From Cercophora sp. LCS_1 (taxonomy: Eukaryota; Ascomycota; Sordariomycetes; Sordariales; Lasiosphaeriaceae): a DNA stretch of 64,000 bases. Below, piece after piece: positions 9,610 through 22,013 of the stretch (its first letter is position 1; the number at the start of each line of letters is the position of its first letter). The stretch spans positions 496,001 through 560,000 of the forward strand of contig JAPZLL010000006.1 of assembly GCA_036250225.1 (NCBI GenBank), given 5' to 3'. The position numbers and the translations under genes were made by a program. The notes beneath the pieces were generated by a model that saw nothing but the letters and a program-made list of their open reading frames with translations, was not told the origin of the DNA and ran no database searches.

Positions 9610-10886
9610 TTAGTCCTCGCCCTCTCCTTCGAAGCCCAATCCCGTAATTAGGCCAGCCAATTCGTCACTGTCATCCTCTTCCTCCCTGAGAGCTTGCTCT
9701 GCCCTCCAGGCCCGCCTCTCTTCTCGTTTGTTCTCGAGCCTTGAGAGTTGATCCTTTTTTTGCCATTCGCTGAATTCCTCCGCGGTGCAAGGTCGCACTG
9801 ACGGGTCATAGTCCTTGACGACGTCCCAAACTCCACTGCCGGAGACCTGGCTTCCATGAACCTCCTTGACAAACCTATCCAGGGTGTCTAGATCGGGGAG
9901 GCAAACATATCCGTACCTTTTACCTCGCTGGCCATTGGTACCGGTGGCTGTGGGGTGGTATCCAGAGAAGAGGGTAAATAAAGTCTTGGGGCTTCTGCCG
10001 GATCCGACGGGTCCCAGGATCTTGACCCTCGCGATGAATGGAAAGACCTCTCTTGGCTTCGGCTTCCTGTCGTACCAGAAACGTTTAAACTTCGCACCCG
10101 ACCCCTTGCAATACGGTTTCGGCTTTCTTTCTCTATTCCCGGGATTTGGGGCCGGGATCTGCAATTGATATCCCTGCGGGTGAGTAAGCAGGCGAAGAAG
10201 AACGGCCGATGCGCGGACCGTGTCATTGCCGGCGTTATGACCATTGAAGCTATTGACTGCCTCAGGATCGGGGCTGAATCCGAACAATTCAAGGCAGGTG
10301 CGCAAGCTTGGTTGGTGGGTTCTGGACCCCGGCCCCGGAACCACGGGCATCAGTTCCTGCACATCAACCCACGAAGAGAAAAGTTCCGCCAGCCGAGTGT
10401 AATCGTTTGCAATCGCCCGCAGCTCATGGGTCATGGAAAACCCCGTCAACACAAGGTTCTTGTTCGTTCTTTCCTTGAAAGATTCCAGCAATTGTACCAG
10501 GGCGTCTTCGACTTGGCCAGCTTCCAAGACTTCGACCTCTGGGCCGTACCAGAAGGGCTCTCGATTGTTCATTCGTCGATCTCTTCCCGCGACACGTATG
10601 CAGTAGCTTCGAATTTGCAGTCTTTCGACGACCTTTGCGAGGGTTGTAGGCGCTTGATTGACGTTGTGCACCAAACGGACACCGGGGGAATGTGAAAGCA
10701 GGAGACACCAATCTCGGCGGCATCAGAGCTCCGGCGATCTGCTTTACCCCAGGGCTCTATATCGATTGCGACAAATGCTGAAGTGGCCAAGAGCGCGTCA
10801 ACTGCGGCGAGACTGGGAAGGTTGCTTTTCCACAGCGCACTCCAGTGCCTGGTTCGAAACGCGTTGATGCCGTCGCGGTATCTCAT
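9610..10886 (-). CDS. DEDD-type 3'-5' exonuclease-like protein (Gfd2-like), frameshifted
   Basis: RNase H-fold exonuclease domain of the DEDDh type, similar in layout to the Gfd2/YDR514C group. The start ATG at 10886 gives MRYRDGINAF. Exo I is seen as FVAIDIEPWG (DxE) followed by EIGVS; Exo II as LTGFSMTHELRAI, where the usual aspartate appears as glutamate; Exo III as FNGHNAGNDTVRA, with the H-x4-D spacing of this family. A basic middle region and an acidic tail (EEEDDSDELAG) follow. The reading frame shifts within a run of five Gs (plus strand 10684-10688): the exon reading CFHIPP must move one base to continue as GVRLVHNVNQ. One missing base in the run would join them. This may be a sequencing error or a true loss. 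If read only from inside the second frame the protein lacks its Exo I acidic pair and would be inactive. Substrate unknown. Confidence 0.72.
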
Positions 10887-12674
10887 TTTACTGGATTGAT
10901 AGTGACCCTCTTGTCAGCGATTTCGTTGATAGGTATATGTTTGATAGGTAGGTGTGGTGTTGAAGTCGCACTTTCAGTTGGATGGACTGAAGAATGGGTG
11001 ATGAAAGTTGAAAGGTAAGAATGCGAGCAGGACTGATATACGCAGCTGCCGAGTTTGTGCGCAAACTGCAAACTCTAAAACGCCATCCTGGCGAGAAGCT
11101 TCAAATTTCACCCGACAGAAGCTCAGGGCTTCTCGATGCACCATAGCGCTCAAGTGTCACCCGGAAAGATTCGTGTTGTGGAAAAACATGCCGCGCTACC
11201 ACATTCCCGACGCCCCTCCACGGACGCGCAGCATGTCCAAACTTTGAACAGGGAAGGTCCACCCACCGCCAGTCTCCAGCGCCGTCGATGGGACTCAGCA
11301 CAACTCTAACCTAAATCTGACTGATGGAGTCTATTCGACGTCTTCACAGCCACAAAAACACTCTCTCAAACCCACAACATCCATCCAACCCGTGGCGTCG
11401 ACACACATTTCGAAAGTTCCGACAGCGGTCTCATCATCCTCATACGACCGCAGGAAATCTAGACAACCCCAATGATTCCTCAAATGTGTGGTGTTGTCCA
11501 AGACACCACTGCTTATCCTGTGATCAAGGTCTCGCGACAAAACACCAAGACCTGTAGCGGGAAACATCACGACCACCCCCAACCACGTCGTGCAAATAAC
11601 CTTTTTTCTCCGAACCCACACGATCCCCCGTCCCAATCTCGCCCCAGTCCAAGCCCTCGGTCGACCAGCCAAGAGTTTTTGAATGACGCCTTCATCTTGG
11701 CTTCCCAAGACCCTACCCGACCCCCGACCCGTCGACCCCCGGACATCGGCGAGCCGCTGCCGCGAAAAAAAAAAAAAAAATGCATGCAAGTCGCATCGCC
11801 ACTGTCACACCGAAGGTCACCGAAGAGAGGGCTCACCGAAGGTTGACCGGACCGGAGGTGGTGAACAAGGTGAGCGGAAGAGCCGAAAACAGCCAAGCAC
11901 CGTCCGTTACATGGCGCCCACTCGTGGCTATTTTATGCTGTGGCTTATCCCGAGTGACCAGGTGCATGTGTGAATGCATGTGTAATACAAGTATCGCCAC
12001 TGGAGACCACTGCATAACCCCCCAAGAAAGCGCTGTACCACTCCCACGAAAGGAACAAGAACCCTTGGCAGAAGTGACGAAAACCCCCACGCAGAACTCA
12101 CAAGAACTCTTGTCTGGTTCGGCTCGCACCACCTACATCCCCCACCCCCCTGCTCGAGACAGCCGCGAGCAACCGGATGGGGTGGCCGGTGAGCTTGGCA
12201 TTACAGTATCCCAAAGCCCCAAAAACTGCGGTGAGACCGTGACACAGGCGCTGGTTGAAGAGACAGCCGCATGAGGAAGGTGAATGGCCTCGCTGCCTTG
12301 TCATCCGTCGTGCACAGGGCAGGTAGCACAGGGCAGCGGCGCAAGTTCTGCGGGGAGTGAAAGGGGTCCCCGAAGAGAGATTTCATGACAACGATGACAA
12401 GACAGACACTAGGGGTCCGACACGTGCGTGTTGGTGCGAGATGAAAGTCGCAAAAGCATTACGTGGTAGTCAAGGACGTTGCTCCCTAGTAGGTACACGG
12501 CGCCCATTGGTATCATTCCGGTCAAGTGTCCGTCCGTCCATTCGCTCAACCATCGTCAGTCTCGAGGGAGACATGCCAAGTTCAATCTACAGCCCACCCA
12601 GCAGATAAGACAGCCTTTCAACGCCCCAAAACAAAAAGTGACTCCAGATGACCGTGAACATGAAGCGCAAATCC
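10887..12674. other. Intergenic region, 1.8 kb
   Basis: No gene is supported on either strand. A run of 16 A residues lies at 11765-11780 and a CACGTG core at about 12421. Open frames here are short, low in complexity and without domains. Confidence 0.5.
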
Positions 12675-13777
12675 CTAAGACTCGACCTCCTGTGGCTCTT
12701 CACTTGCGCTCTGTTGGCGCGCCCTTGAATCTTCCTCCTCTGCACTGGCCCTGACCTTCTCCTTCAAGTCAACGTTCTCCTGCTGTAGCCTCTTGATGTA
12801 GCCGATTGCCATCTCCACCACGTCGACCTTGCTGAAGTGGGGATACACCGCCGGCGGCGCCGGATCTCCTTTCTGTAATGCCCGCTCCTCGCTCTCCTCA
12901 AGAGGCATGAGCTTCTGGATCTCCCGTATCGCCGCGGTCAGGCGGTTCCGCCTGCTCTTCTCCGACAGCTTGTGTGCAATGCGCTTCTCCATCACCTTGC
13001 TCGCAAAGTCGCCGGGGGAGGTGCTCGGGTCGGCCGCGCCGTCTCCCACAGTGTCGTAGCTGGTGCTGGTGCTGGTGTGCGGGGTTGGTTCGATGGGCTC
13101 TTGGCGGTCTGACGTTTGAGGGGTACGCTTGTTCATTCGGAAGCTGGGATATGATGGTGCTGTCGCCGACCTGGACACCTTTGCGACCCGGGAGATGCCG
13201 CGCCTCCTGAGGCCTTGAATCTGAGGTCGGATAAGCTGGGGCGGTTGGAGGTCCTCGGAGCTGCCGTCGAGACTCCAATTTGAGTCCGAGTCATCCTCGA
13301 TCTTGATGGCAGACTCGCCGTGCGGCGGGCCGTGAGGCCAGGGGTAGTTGTGCGCTGGCAGCGTCGAAGTCATCCGGAGAAGCTCCCATTCGGCCTGGGC
13401 GGATGCGTTGTCCCCTGCGACGGGGGAGGATGCAAAGAAGTCATGGCCGACGTGCCCCTGGGGCGAAGTGATCCTGTCAACGTGGTGCTAGATGGTGTTA
13501 GAAGCACTGTTTGATTTGTCGCCGTCTTGTCGGCACTTACGGGATCGCGGTGCGCGGTCGGCTGACCGTGTGTGAGCCAGTTTTGCTGCCAGAAGGATGA
13601 TATCCCCGGTCCGAAGACGTCGAGTTTGGGAAAGCCTGGTTGCGAATACGGGACGTCGTTGTTGTTGGGCGCGTTTCCAACTTCTTCTGGTTCCGACCAA
13701 ATGTGTCTCTCAGGAAAGGAACTCTCGCCTCTGGAGCTGAGACCGTAGGCCAATCGCTCGCTGGAGACGGGGTGCAT
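12675..13777 (-). CDS. bHLH transcription factor (Pho4/NUC-1-like domain)
   Basis: Two exons, 13777-13541 and 13487-12675, encode about 349 residues. The 53-nt intron has a GTAAGT donor and CTAAC branch point. The basic helix-loop-helix lies at about residues 245-317. The basic region EKRIAHKLSEKSRRNRL has the H-x3-E-x3-R pattern of factors that bind CACGTG. Helix 1 reads TAAIREIQKLMP, then comes a long loop with PAPPAVYP, then helix 2 SKVDVVEMAIGYIKRLQ, running into a short coiled coil. The rest is Pro/Ser-rich and probably disordered. The domain is closest in my memory to fungal Pho4/NUC-1/PalcA proteins, but NUC-1 itself is much longer, so the phosphate role is not assigned. A further 5' non-coding exon is possible, since a gtaagc donor lies upstream at about 13835. 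Confidence 0.88.
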
Positions 13778-16600
13778 CTTGGGTACCACGGCGGCAGTGT
13801 ACGTCAATCGAGCGTCAGACCGCGGTACGGTAGCTTACTGACAGGCCGGGACGGAGATTCGCTGCTGGGTCAAGCGAGGTCCAGATGCTGCATTCTTCAA
13901 CATTTCTGTATCTCCGGAGGTCCACGCGATTGCTTTGAGCGAGCACACCATCCGTCAAAGGTTGGCAGATCACCATCACAGAGATATGAAGGAAGACGGC
14001 TTGCCCGTCAGGTCGCCGAGCGCCGGGCTGCGCCGAGCGCTTGGTCACGTTTTGAACGGCGAACGCTTTTCCTCATTCCGACGCGCCAGCTGATGCAAAG
14101 ACTCCACGAAGCGCTGCAAAAGGAAGCAAGCTGTGCTGGCAGCCGGCGAGATTGGGGGCCCAAGACCGGCTCACGTAAATCCAACGTAAAGGTATAGAGG
14201 GTGGCCCAACCATGCTGGTGTGGGTGTCCAATCCTCTTTGTTCTGCGGCGACCGTAGCACTCTTGCTTCGACCTGCATCGCGTCAAAAGGCGTCATTGGC
14301 GCCACCAGACACCGAGGCCCCTGTAGCACCCACTAGTCCTCGCACCACCAATCCGCGTGCCCAAAATCGATGGAACGCTGCTGCACCATGATGGCGACAC
14401 CGCTTGACGAGCCTCAAAAGTTCAGCTTGAGCAAGCTGATGGCTCCAGCAACCGATATTGAACGCCTCGATGGCCCGCATCCGCCCTGGGCCGAGCTGAG
14501 GGGGAGCAATACCGGTCAGGGCTTCCAGAACACCGGGAAGCTCTCCACAATCTCCCTGCCGTCTCCGGGCTCAGCTAGGAGCCTCGACGCGGGGGTGCGG
14601 CCGCTCTCGAACGTTTCGCAGCAGGCCAAGCCACGAAGCGACTCGGCGTCCCCAGGTCCTCCAGACCGGACCAGGCCAGACCGGCTCGGCTCGACGAAGG
14701 GGCTGACGGAATCTCGATCTGCCCATCAGACGATGAACAGTCCTTTTTTTTTCAATCCTGCTGATCTCTCTGGTGCTTCGGGTGATAGACAGGTTTCGAA
14801 GTCGGCACAGAGGCCGTCGCTGTAATGTCCCCAAGGTCCAAGTGATATTTGTGGTGCATCCTGGGCGCGCATCAAATTCCGGTTCTGTCGCCCTGCCGCC
14901 GCCATGCCTGTCGCCACTGACACCTGCCATCTGCACCCCAACGTCCGCAGCATCATCACAGCGTCCCAACCCCACACTCCGTCGGTTCGCACAGAAGCAG
15001 CTTCATCGTCATCTCGCCTGCGAGTGCCGGGTGCCATTGGTTACCGGGAAATTCCGGTAGCACCCAGGATACCAATCCATTGTGCTGGATCCGCGGAGAA
15101 AACAGAACAATGAAAAAAAGGTTCTAACTTGGAACCCAGAAGAGCGAGGGATCGTGGGGGGCACCGTTTCTCTCAGTGCAGAGCCTTCTGATCAATGAGC
15201 TGCTGTTGGAAGAATTGAGGCTTGATCGCGCAAGCAAACCCAACAAGCTCGTCATCCGCCTAGTGGTGCGGGCGGCCCTCCCATACGCTGAGCGCGCCGC
15301 GCTAGTGGTCGGAAAGATCCACACTAGGCCCCATTCGGGGGCCCCACCATGCCAAGGACTGCGGTCTCGCCCAATGACTTCGCCGAGCTGAAGCGGGGCA
15401 AAGTCATTGGCATTGTCGCATGGAAAGGAATGACGCCGTTCGGGATACGCAGGTACTACCGGCGTTGATGACAGCAGGGTGGGAGAAGATGAGATGAAAG
15501 GAACTTCAAGATGAAGAAGGGAGAAACAGATGAGATTTTGGCGACTTGGTTGGGTTTTGCGGCGTGGTGCAGCGATACCAAGGGCCACCATGCGAGGAAG
15601 GAACGGGCCAGCCGATGACAGCCGGGTTGTCATCCACCCACCCCACGCAAAGAACCACTGGGGTGACGGTGAACAACGTGCCCCGAAACACAAGAAAGAA
15701 CCCGACACGACGACGCCACAAGTAACCCATCAAATCCACTGGATTCGGTTGGATGACGGAAGCTTCCTCGAATAATTCCGCCCAGGTCCGCCGAGCACTT
15801 GCCCAGGCGACTCGCAGGCGCCTCACAGAACCAAGCTTCGTGGAGGCCTGGGCTGCCGTGGCAAACAGGGGAAAGCGGCTTTGCCCAGAGATCTCTTGAC
15901 ATGTGCCGAGCGATCCGTCTTGGCTTTCAACGTTGATGTCGATGTTGGCATCAAAGACAGCTTCAAGCGACGTTAAAACTGCCGCCCAACGGGCCTAGGT
16001 TGCGATGTCGGCTAGCGGATTTGTGTGAGGCTCACAGAATATGTGAGTGCGCTCAACCTTATTTCTCGGGCGGTTCTTGAAGAGGTGGAGACCGCGGTTC
16101 ATCACTCGGTTTCTCGCCTCCCAGTGCCTGGTTAATGTCAGCCAGTTCTGCAGAATCCAGGGAACCGGTTCCCCACCGCACCTGGCGGGAAGAAAACCAT
16201 CTTTGTTGCGCGCTCCCGATGGTGCGAGAGCTCGTCAGCCAGACCAGCGTCAAAGAAACTTATCTCTGGCGAATTGGAGGCGTAATCCCCCGGTTAGGAC
16301 TACCACACTCGGCCTTCCAAGCTGCACCTCGACGTCGCGATACGGAAAAGAGGAGCAGTCAAGGGCCTGGCAACCCGCGCTTGTTACCCCGCTGGTCCAT
16401 GCTGCATGGCACGTTGATGGACCCTCGAGGTCCCACCTGCAAGCGGGCGAGCATTCTCAATTCCCATGTGTCATGGCCACCCGCATGACTGGGAAGGGAT
16501 CAGCACGCAGCGTAACGCAATCCCGCAGTAGCTGGATTGGAAATCCGCAGCAAGACATCTTTAATCCCTCGCGAAACTCGGAATCAGCCGCATCCAGAGG
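13778..16600. other. Long intergenic region, 2.8 kb
   Basis: This separates the divergent bHLH and sulfate permease genes. Open frames on both strands are Pro/Ser/Arg-rich with no recognised domain and no convincing exon structure. It may hold regulatory DNA for both genes. I see no repeats or tRNAs. Confidence 0.5.
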
Positions 16601-16607
16601 TATATAA
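16601..16607 (+). promoter_or_regulatory. TATA-like element of sulfate permease gene
   Basis: The sequence tatataa lies 93 bp upstream of the start codon of the sulfate permease gene. The position is reasonable for a TATA box with a short 5' untranslated region. This is a sequence match only. Confidence 0.4.
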
Positions 16608-16699
16608 CACGGCGTACCCTCGTTGCGGAACACAGGCTGTTCGTTGACAAGCGCCGCTGGAGCCCCGCCCATCCATACGACGCCGGTTCAGACGCAATC

Positions 16700-19197
16700 A
16701 TGGCTTCCTTTGGCGATCGCGTTAAGCGGGTCCTTGGGATCGACCCCGAGGACAAACTCGACGACTCAATCTACTTTGACGATGGCTCCTTCGTCGAGTC
16801 TGAGGTCTCCACCAAGGAGTTCCTGCTCGGCTTCGTCCCCACTGGCCGCGGGATCAAGCACTACCTCAGGGAGCTCTTCCCCTTTCTCAATTGGATCTTC
16901 CATTACAACTTTGTGTGGTTGGCCGGCGACCTCATCGCCGGTGAGTCGATCCGCCCGCGAGGGCGAGCAAGCGCTGACCGTGTGCAGGTATCACCGTCGG
17001 CTTTGTTGTTGTACCCCAGGGCATGGCATATGCCCTGCTGGCAAACCTTCCGCCTGAGTATGGCCTCTACACGTCTTTCGTCGGCTTCCTCTTGTATTGG
17101 GCATTTGCAACGTCCAAGGACATCACAATTGGGGTGAGTGCTTCACCCGGAGATGACAAGTCGGAACCCCTCTAACGCGCGCCCGCAGACTGTTGCGGTC
17201 ATGTCAACAATTGTTGGCAACATTGTCATCAATGTGCAGAAGACACACCCCGACCTCACGGCGCCAGAGATTGCGCGCGCCCTTGCCTTGGTCTCAGGCG
17301 CTGTTCTGCTCTTCCTGGGCATTATCCGACTGGGATGGATTGTCGAGTTCATCCCGTTGGTTGCCATCAGCGCCTTCATGACGGGATCCGCCATCAGCAT
17401 CGCTTCCGGCCAAGTTTCCACCATGCTGGGTATCCCGGGCATCGACACTCGTGCTCCAACGTACGAGGTCATCATCAACACTCTCAAAGGCCTCCCTCAG
17501 TCACGACTAGACGCCGCCATGGGTCTGACAGCCTTGTTTGGACTCTATTTCATCCGATGGTTCTGCAACTTGATGGGCAGGAGATATCCCAGCCGCCAGA
17601 AGACGTGGTTCTTTATCTCGACGCTTCGGATGGCGTTCATCGTCATTCTGTACATTCTTGTCAGCTGGCTTGTTAACAGGAATGTGGCCAAGGCATCGGA
17701 CGCCAAGTTCAAGCTTCTTGGAACAGTCCCCAGTGGTAAGTAACATACCTCAACAGCGCATAGCCATGACTAACTCGACTTTTCGCAGGCTTCCAACATG
17801 CCGGCGCCCCCCGAGTTGACATGGAAATCCTCAAGGCGATTGCCCCTGATATCCCCACGACCATCATTGTGTTGCTCATCGAACACATTGCCATTTCCAA
17901 GTCGTTTGGCCGCGTGAACAACTACATCATCAACCCGTCGCAGGAACTGGTCGCCATTGGGTTCACCAACGTCTTTGGGCCGTTCCTCGGAGGGTACCCG
18001 GCCACTGGATCTTTCTCCCGCACTGCCATCAAGTCCAAGGCCGGAGTACGCACGCCGCTGGCCGGCATCTTCACCGCCGTCATCGTGCTCCTTGCGCTGT
18101 ACGCGTTGACTTCGGTCTTCTTCTACATCCCCAAGGCCTCGCTCGCTGCCATCATCATCCACGCGGTCGGCGATCTCATCAGCCCGCCGCGTGAGGTGTA
18201 CCGCTTCTGGCAAACATCGCCACTTGAGGTTGTCATCTTTTTCGCCGGAGTGTTTGTGTCCATCTTCACATCGATCGAGAACGGCATCTATGTGACGATT
18301 ATCGCTTCGGCCGTCGTCCTGCTCTTCCGAGTCGCCAAGAGCCCCGGTCGCTTTCTGGAAAAGGTCGACGTGTACTCGGTGCCGCGAGACAGCGTTCGGG
18401 GTGGCAACAGTGTTTCGCGCCAGGCGCTGGTCGGCGAAACATCGCACCCGGCATTCATCCCGCGCGACAAGATCGACCTTGCCAACCCAGAGGTCCAGCT
18501 CAAATCACCCTACCCCGGTGTGTTTGTGTACCGCTTCGGTGAGGGGTTAAACTATGTCAACTCGGCGCGTCATCTTGACAACATGACGATCCACATCTTC
18601 AAGCACACTCGCCGAACGCAACTGGACAAGTATGAGAAGCTTGGCGATCGTCCATGGAACGACCCAGGCCCTCGGCGTGGTCAAAAGTTGGATAACGCAG
18701 AGATGGTCGCCCGGCCGACCCTTCGGGCGGTCGTGCTCGACTTCACAGCGGTCAACTTCCTCGACTCCACGGCAACACAAGCCCTGGTGGACCTGCGCAA
18801 TCAGTTCAACCGCTATGCAGAGCCCGACCATGTCGAATGGCACTTTGCTGGCATCGCCAACCGATGGACAAAGCGCGCTCTCGTCGCTGCTGGTTTCGGC
18901 TCGGATCGGGGTCTCGCTTCCGGAGCAGGAAGTAGCGGTAGCGAGCCATTGATCGCTGTCAGCGCTGCAAAGGGTGGCGACTCTGGCTCTGGGAAGGAAA
19001 AGGCTTCGGTCGAGGACATCTCGAAAGAGACTGGTGATATTGAGACGGGCGAGATCTCACCGGTGGCATCGACACGGGTGGGTGGGAGACTGGTGCCGCT
19101 TTACGGCATCAACAGGCCGTATTTCCATGTGGATGTCGAGTCGGCGGTCAAGAGCGTGGTGCAGAAATTGGATGGGCGGTCTTCGGACTCGAACTGA
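16700..19197 (+). CDS. SulP-family sulfate permease with STAS domain (CYS-14-like)
   Basis: High-affinity proton-coupled sulfate uptake at the plasma membrane, feeding sulfate assimilation. Four exons: 16700-16940, 16988-17133, 17189-17735 and 17789-19197, giving 780 residues, near the 781 I recall for Neurospora CYS-14. All three introns are 47-55 nt with consensus splice sites. The SulP signature region reads VVPQGMAYALLANLPPEYGL. A transmembrane block runs to about residue 510 and includes FTNVFGPFLGGYPATGSFSR. A STAS domain (PTLRAVVLDFTAVNFLDSTA) lies near residues 620-690, and a Ser/Gly-rich tail follows. In Neurospora such genes are induced on sulfur limitation by CYS3; I did not identify CYS3 sites. 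Alternatives are other SulP anion exchangers, but fungal SulP proteins with this N-terminus are sulfate permeases. Confidence 0.95.
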
Positions 19198-20209
19198 GAG
19201 AATGCAGGATGGCATAGGCGTGTTGGATTTGTTTGCTTGAATGGGTTTTGGCTACATGATACCAATTAGCACTTTTGGCTGTATAGTTGTTGTTGTTGCA
19301 GAGCGTACTGGATAATGATATTTGGATTGAGCGACGCGATTAGTCTCTCTCGTGAAGCTGCCTTGAAGTCGCCGTGCAATCGGGAACGGACCAGGTTTTG
19401 AGAGCGAGGGGAACGGGGGGAACACCCAGCAATTGCGTCAGTGCACATCCCACACAGGTCCAGGGAAAGCAAAGCGCAGCGAGTGAAGGGCATCCGGCCC
19501 ATTTGTGTGTATCATGGCACCCGAGTGCCGCTCACGATGGCGGCAGTCGGCCCCACAGATGCCGGCGCCGTCCGGACACCGGCAATCGGTCCCCAAATCG
19601 ACCGGCCAGAAGCGGCACCGACATCCGCTGCGAAGCAACCCTGTCCCGCTCGCAGCACCAAACCGCGGCGCCAAACCGCGCTGGGAAGGCGACGTCGAAT
19701 GGAAATGTTTCGATGCGCTAACTATAGGGTAATGACCCGCGCAGCACGACGTTTCCCCACGAATTTGCTTTGATGAGTTGCTGGGCTGGAAAGGTTGTGT
19801 GAGTCGCGCGTGATGATTGCCGAGATCAGATCACTGGACAAGAAATGGTGGGTTGGGCCCTGAATCCGTCCGTTTCAGGTGGGATGTCGAAAGGATTGAC
19901 TGGGATATATCGTCTAGACATGGCGATTATGGCGATTAGGGACTATTCAGTCCTTGGGCAATTGTTTGTATTGAGTTCTGCCTGCGATCAAACGACTTCA
20001 AACCCTCTAGAACAAGTCTGTTGAGTGCTATATTTTGTGCTGTGCAAACAGGACTTGCCCCTCCACCCAAACCGCCCAAACGCCCACCCTGCCTTCCCCC
20101 TCAGTAAAACTCCAACCGAAAAGACAACCACCGAACACCCAAACCACCCCACGAATTCCCATACTACAACTACCTCAGCACCTCCAGAGACAGCGAGAGC
20201 GAAAGAGAA
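19198..20209. other. Intergenic region, 1 kb
   Basis: Tail-to-tail gap between the sulfate permease and the DUF1772 gene. No coding sequence is supported. A Pro/Thr-rich frame at 20025-20220 lacks any domain and overlaps the 3' end of the minus-strand gene. Confidence 0.5.
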
Positions 20210-21185
20210 TCACAAACAAAAAGTAGCAACCCCACTCAACACAACCGCCGCACCCGCAACAACACACCGTCCCACATTCTTCCTCGCCCACCTCTCCACG
20301 AGCTCCTGCATCGTGACCTTATCCGCCCACAGTCTAGTTTTCGGAGAAGCAGACTGCTTGGACGTCAGCGGGACCAGACTGTTTGTCTCGCCCATGTGGA
20401 ACCCTTCATCGGCGAGGAGCGTATTGAGCTTCCATTTGCAGGCGCCATTGATGCCTGGCTCAAAGTGGATGATTGTTGTTAGGGGGATGGAGGCGAGGAG
20501 GAAGGCGGATAGCGTGTAGAGGCGTTTGGCGGTAGGGGCAGGGTTGGAGAGGGAGAGGTGGATGTCTATTTCCAATCGTCAGTGATCATCCAAGACAAAA
20601 AAAAAGGGGGGAGGAGAAAACAATGGAAGTGAAATAGGGGGCCACAGCGAGGTGTAAAACAGGGAATGGACGAGGGAACTGGATATGGGTGCGAAGAAGG
20701 GAGGGAAAGAGGGGCAAATGGAAACGGAAAAAGACATACTGGAAAAGATGGCGGCCAGCACAACGGGAATAACCCAGTAGGGACCTTGCTGGTACAAGAG
20801 GAGCCATTGCTTGCCGAGCAACTTGGGCGGCGTGTTGATCCGGGTCGAATTGAAGACGGCGATGGTGTCCTGGAACGCCATGCCTGTTCATCATGTTAGC
20901 CAAACCGACCTTCAAGGAAGGGGTTCGCCAAGGTGAGAGATGTTTTCATTCAGGGCACAGGTTGCGCATCGCTGATCCTTGAACACGAAATCTCCAGACA
21001 CCCTTAAGGCTGGGCCATCGAAAAAATCGCCGAGGGCAACCACCTGAAACACCAACAATTTGCTTGGGAACGATCTCGTATCACGCCCTCGAAAATTCTG
21101 GAACGATCGTACCTGTGTAAAAAGTAGGCATGACGATACCCGTCCACTGGGCAACGACGCCGAGAGAAAGAGCGGAGAGGACCAT
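20210..21185 (-). CDS. DUF1772 (anthrone oxygenase-like) small membrane protein
   Basis: Three exons, 21185-21113, 20883-20740 and 20565-20210, encode about 190 residues; the frame is kept across both junctions. Introns are 229 and 173 nt, longer than others here. Four hydrophobic segments are visible: LSLGVVAQWTGIVMPTF, YWVIPVVLAAIF, LYTLSAFLLASIPLTTIIHF and VGRCVVAGAAVVLSGVATF. The RLYTLSAFLLA...IHFEPG block and the ELVERWARKNVGR helix match the DUF1772 pattern. Some members of this group are anthrone oxygenases acting in polyketide pathways, but most are uncharacterised. No polyketide synthase or other biosynthetic genes lie nearby, so a pathway role is not supported. Exon boundaries were worked out by eye. 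Confidence 0.7.
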
Positions 21186-22013
21186 CTTGATGTCTTTCGC
21201 AACGCAAAGCAAAGCCAAGACCGTGGAATCGACCAAGCTGCAAAGTTGATGAGGGAGAAAAAAAAAACCGGCCGTCTTGAGGGGTGGTCAGCGAACTGAC
21301 TACCTATTTAGCAGTCTGTTGTTGCTCAAGCACATGCCGCGTGGCCCTGGGTTTGCCATGGAAGGTTTTGCATCCCGCATGTCTCATCTCATCTCATCTC
21401 ATCGATCGGGTGTGAGTGGGTGGCAAACATTTGATCCTATCTCACACCATCGCCAGCGCCAGCACCACCACCACCAGGAGAAGGGACGAATGTGTGCCAT
21501 CCCACGTGCCGTACACGTTGGGTCTTGATTCCCGGACCATGTCATGTTGGGCATCCCAAACTGCCTGGCTTGGCGGGATGACAGCTCGATTGGGAACAGA
21601 GTCGTCGCCCCGTGTTGTCCTCTCCCATCCAAGTTCCACCCACCTTGTAAGCAAACTATTATTCCTGGCGTAAGGCCAAGGCTTGCGATGATTGGTTGCA
21701 TCTGCTTGTAAGCAAGTAGCCGCGTTGTTGGTTTGGATCCTAGGATGGGCATGGGGGTGCCAACCCACCACAAAGGGTTCTGATCTGACAAGTGACAGAT
21801 GATTGGTTGGCCTTGTGGGATGTTTACATGAGGGAGGATTATCAGATGTCGACGACTTGTCCCGGAGTTGGGCATTATCCCCGCCAAACCAGCCCGGGGA
21901 TAAGAACGACATTGGGAATAATGAGAAGAATGACCAACACAAATGAGGCAATTCCAGAATGTTATATACATAGCCCACATCTGTCCCCAAAGGCACCAGT
22001 GTCGATGCCAGGA
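21186..22013. other. Intergenic region with CTCAT microsatellite
   Basis: No gene is supported. A (CTCAT)n-type tandem of about four units lies at 21382-21403. Minus-strand frames of about 190 codons across 21400-22000 have no domain and atypical composition. Confidence 0.5.

Noticed and set aside
14370..14825. 151-codon plus-strand frame in the bHLH-permease gap
   Set aside because: Low-complexity Ser/Pro/Arg composition with no domain or supporting exon structure.
17770..18447. Minus-strand frame of 225 codons
   Set aside because: Antisense shadow of the sulfate permease's last exon; composition is Arg/Asp/His-rich as expected of a shadow.
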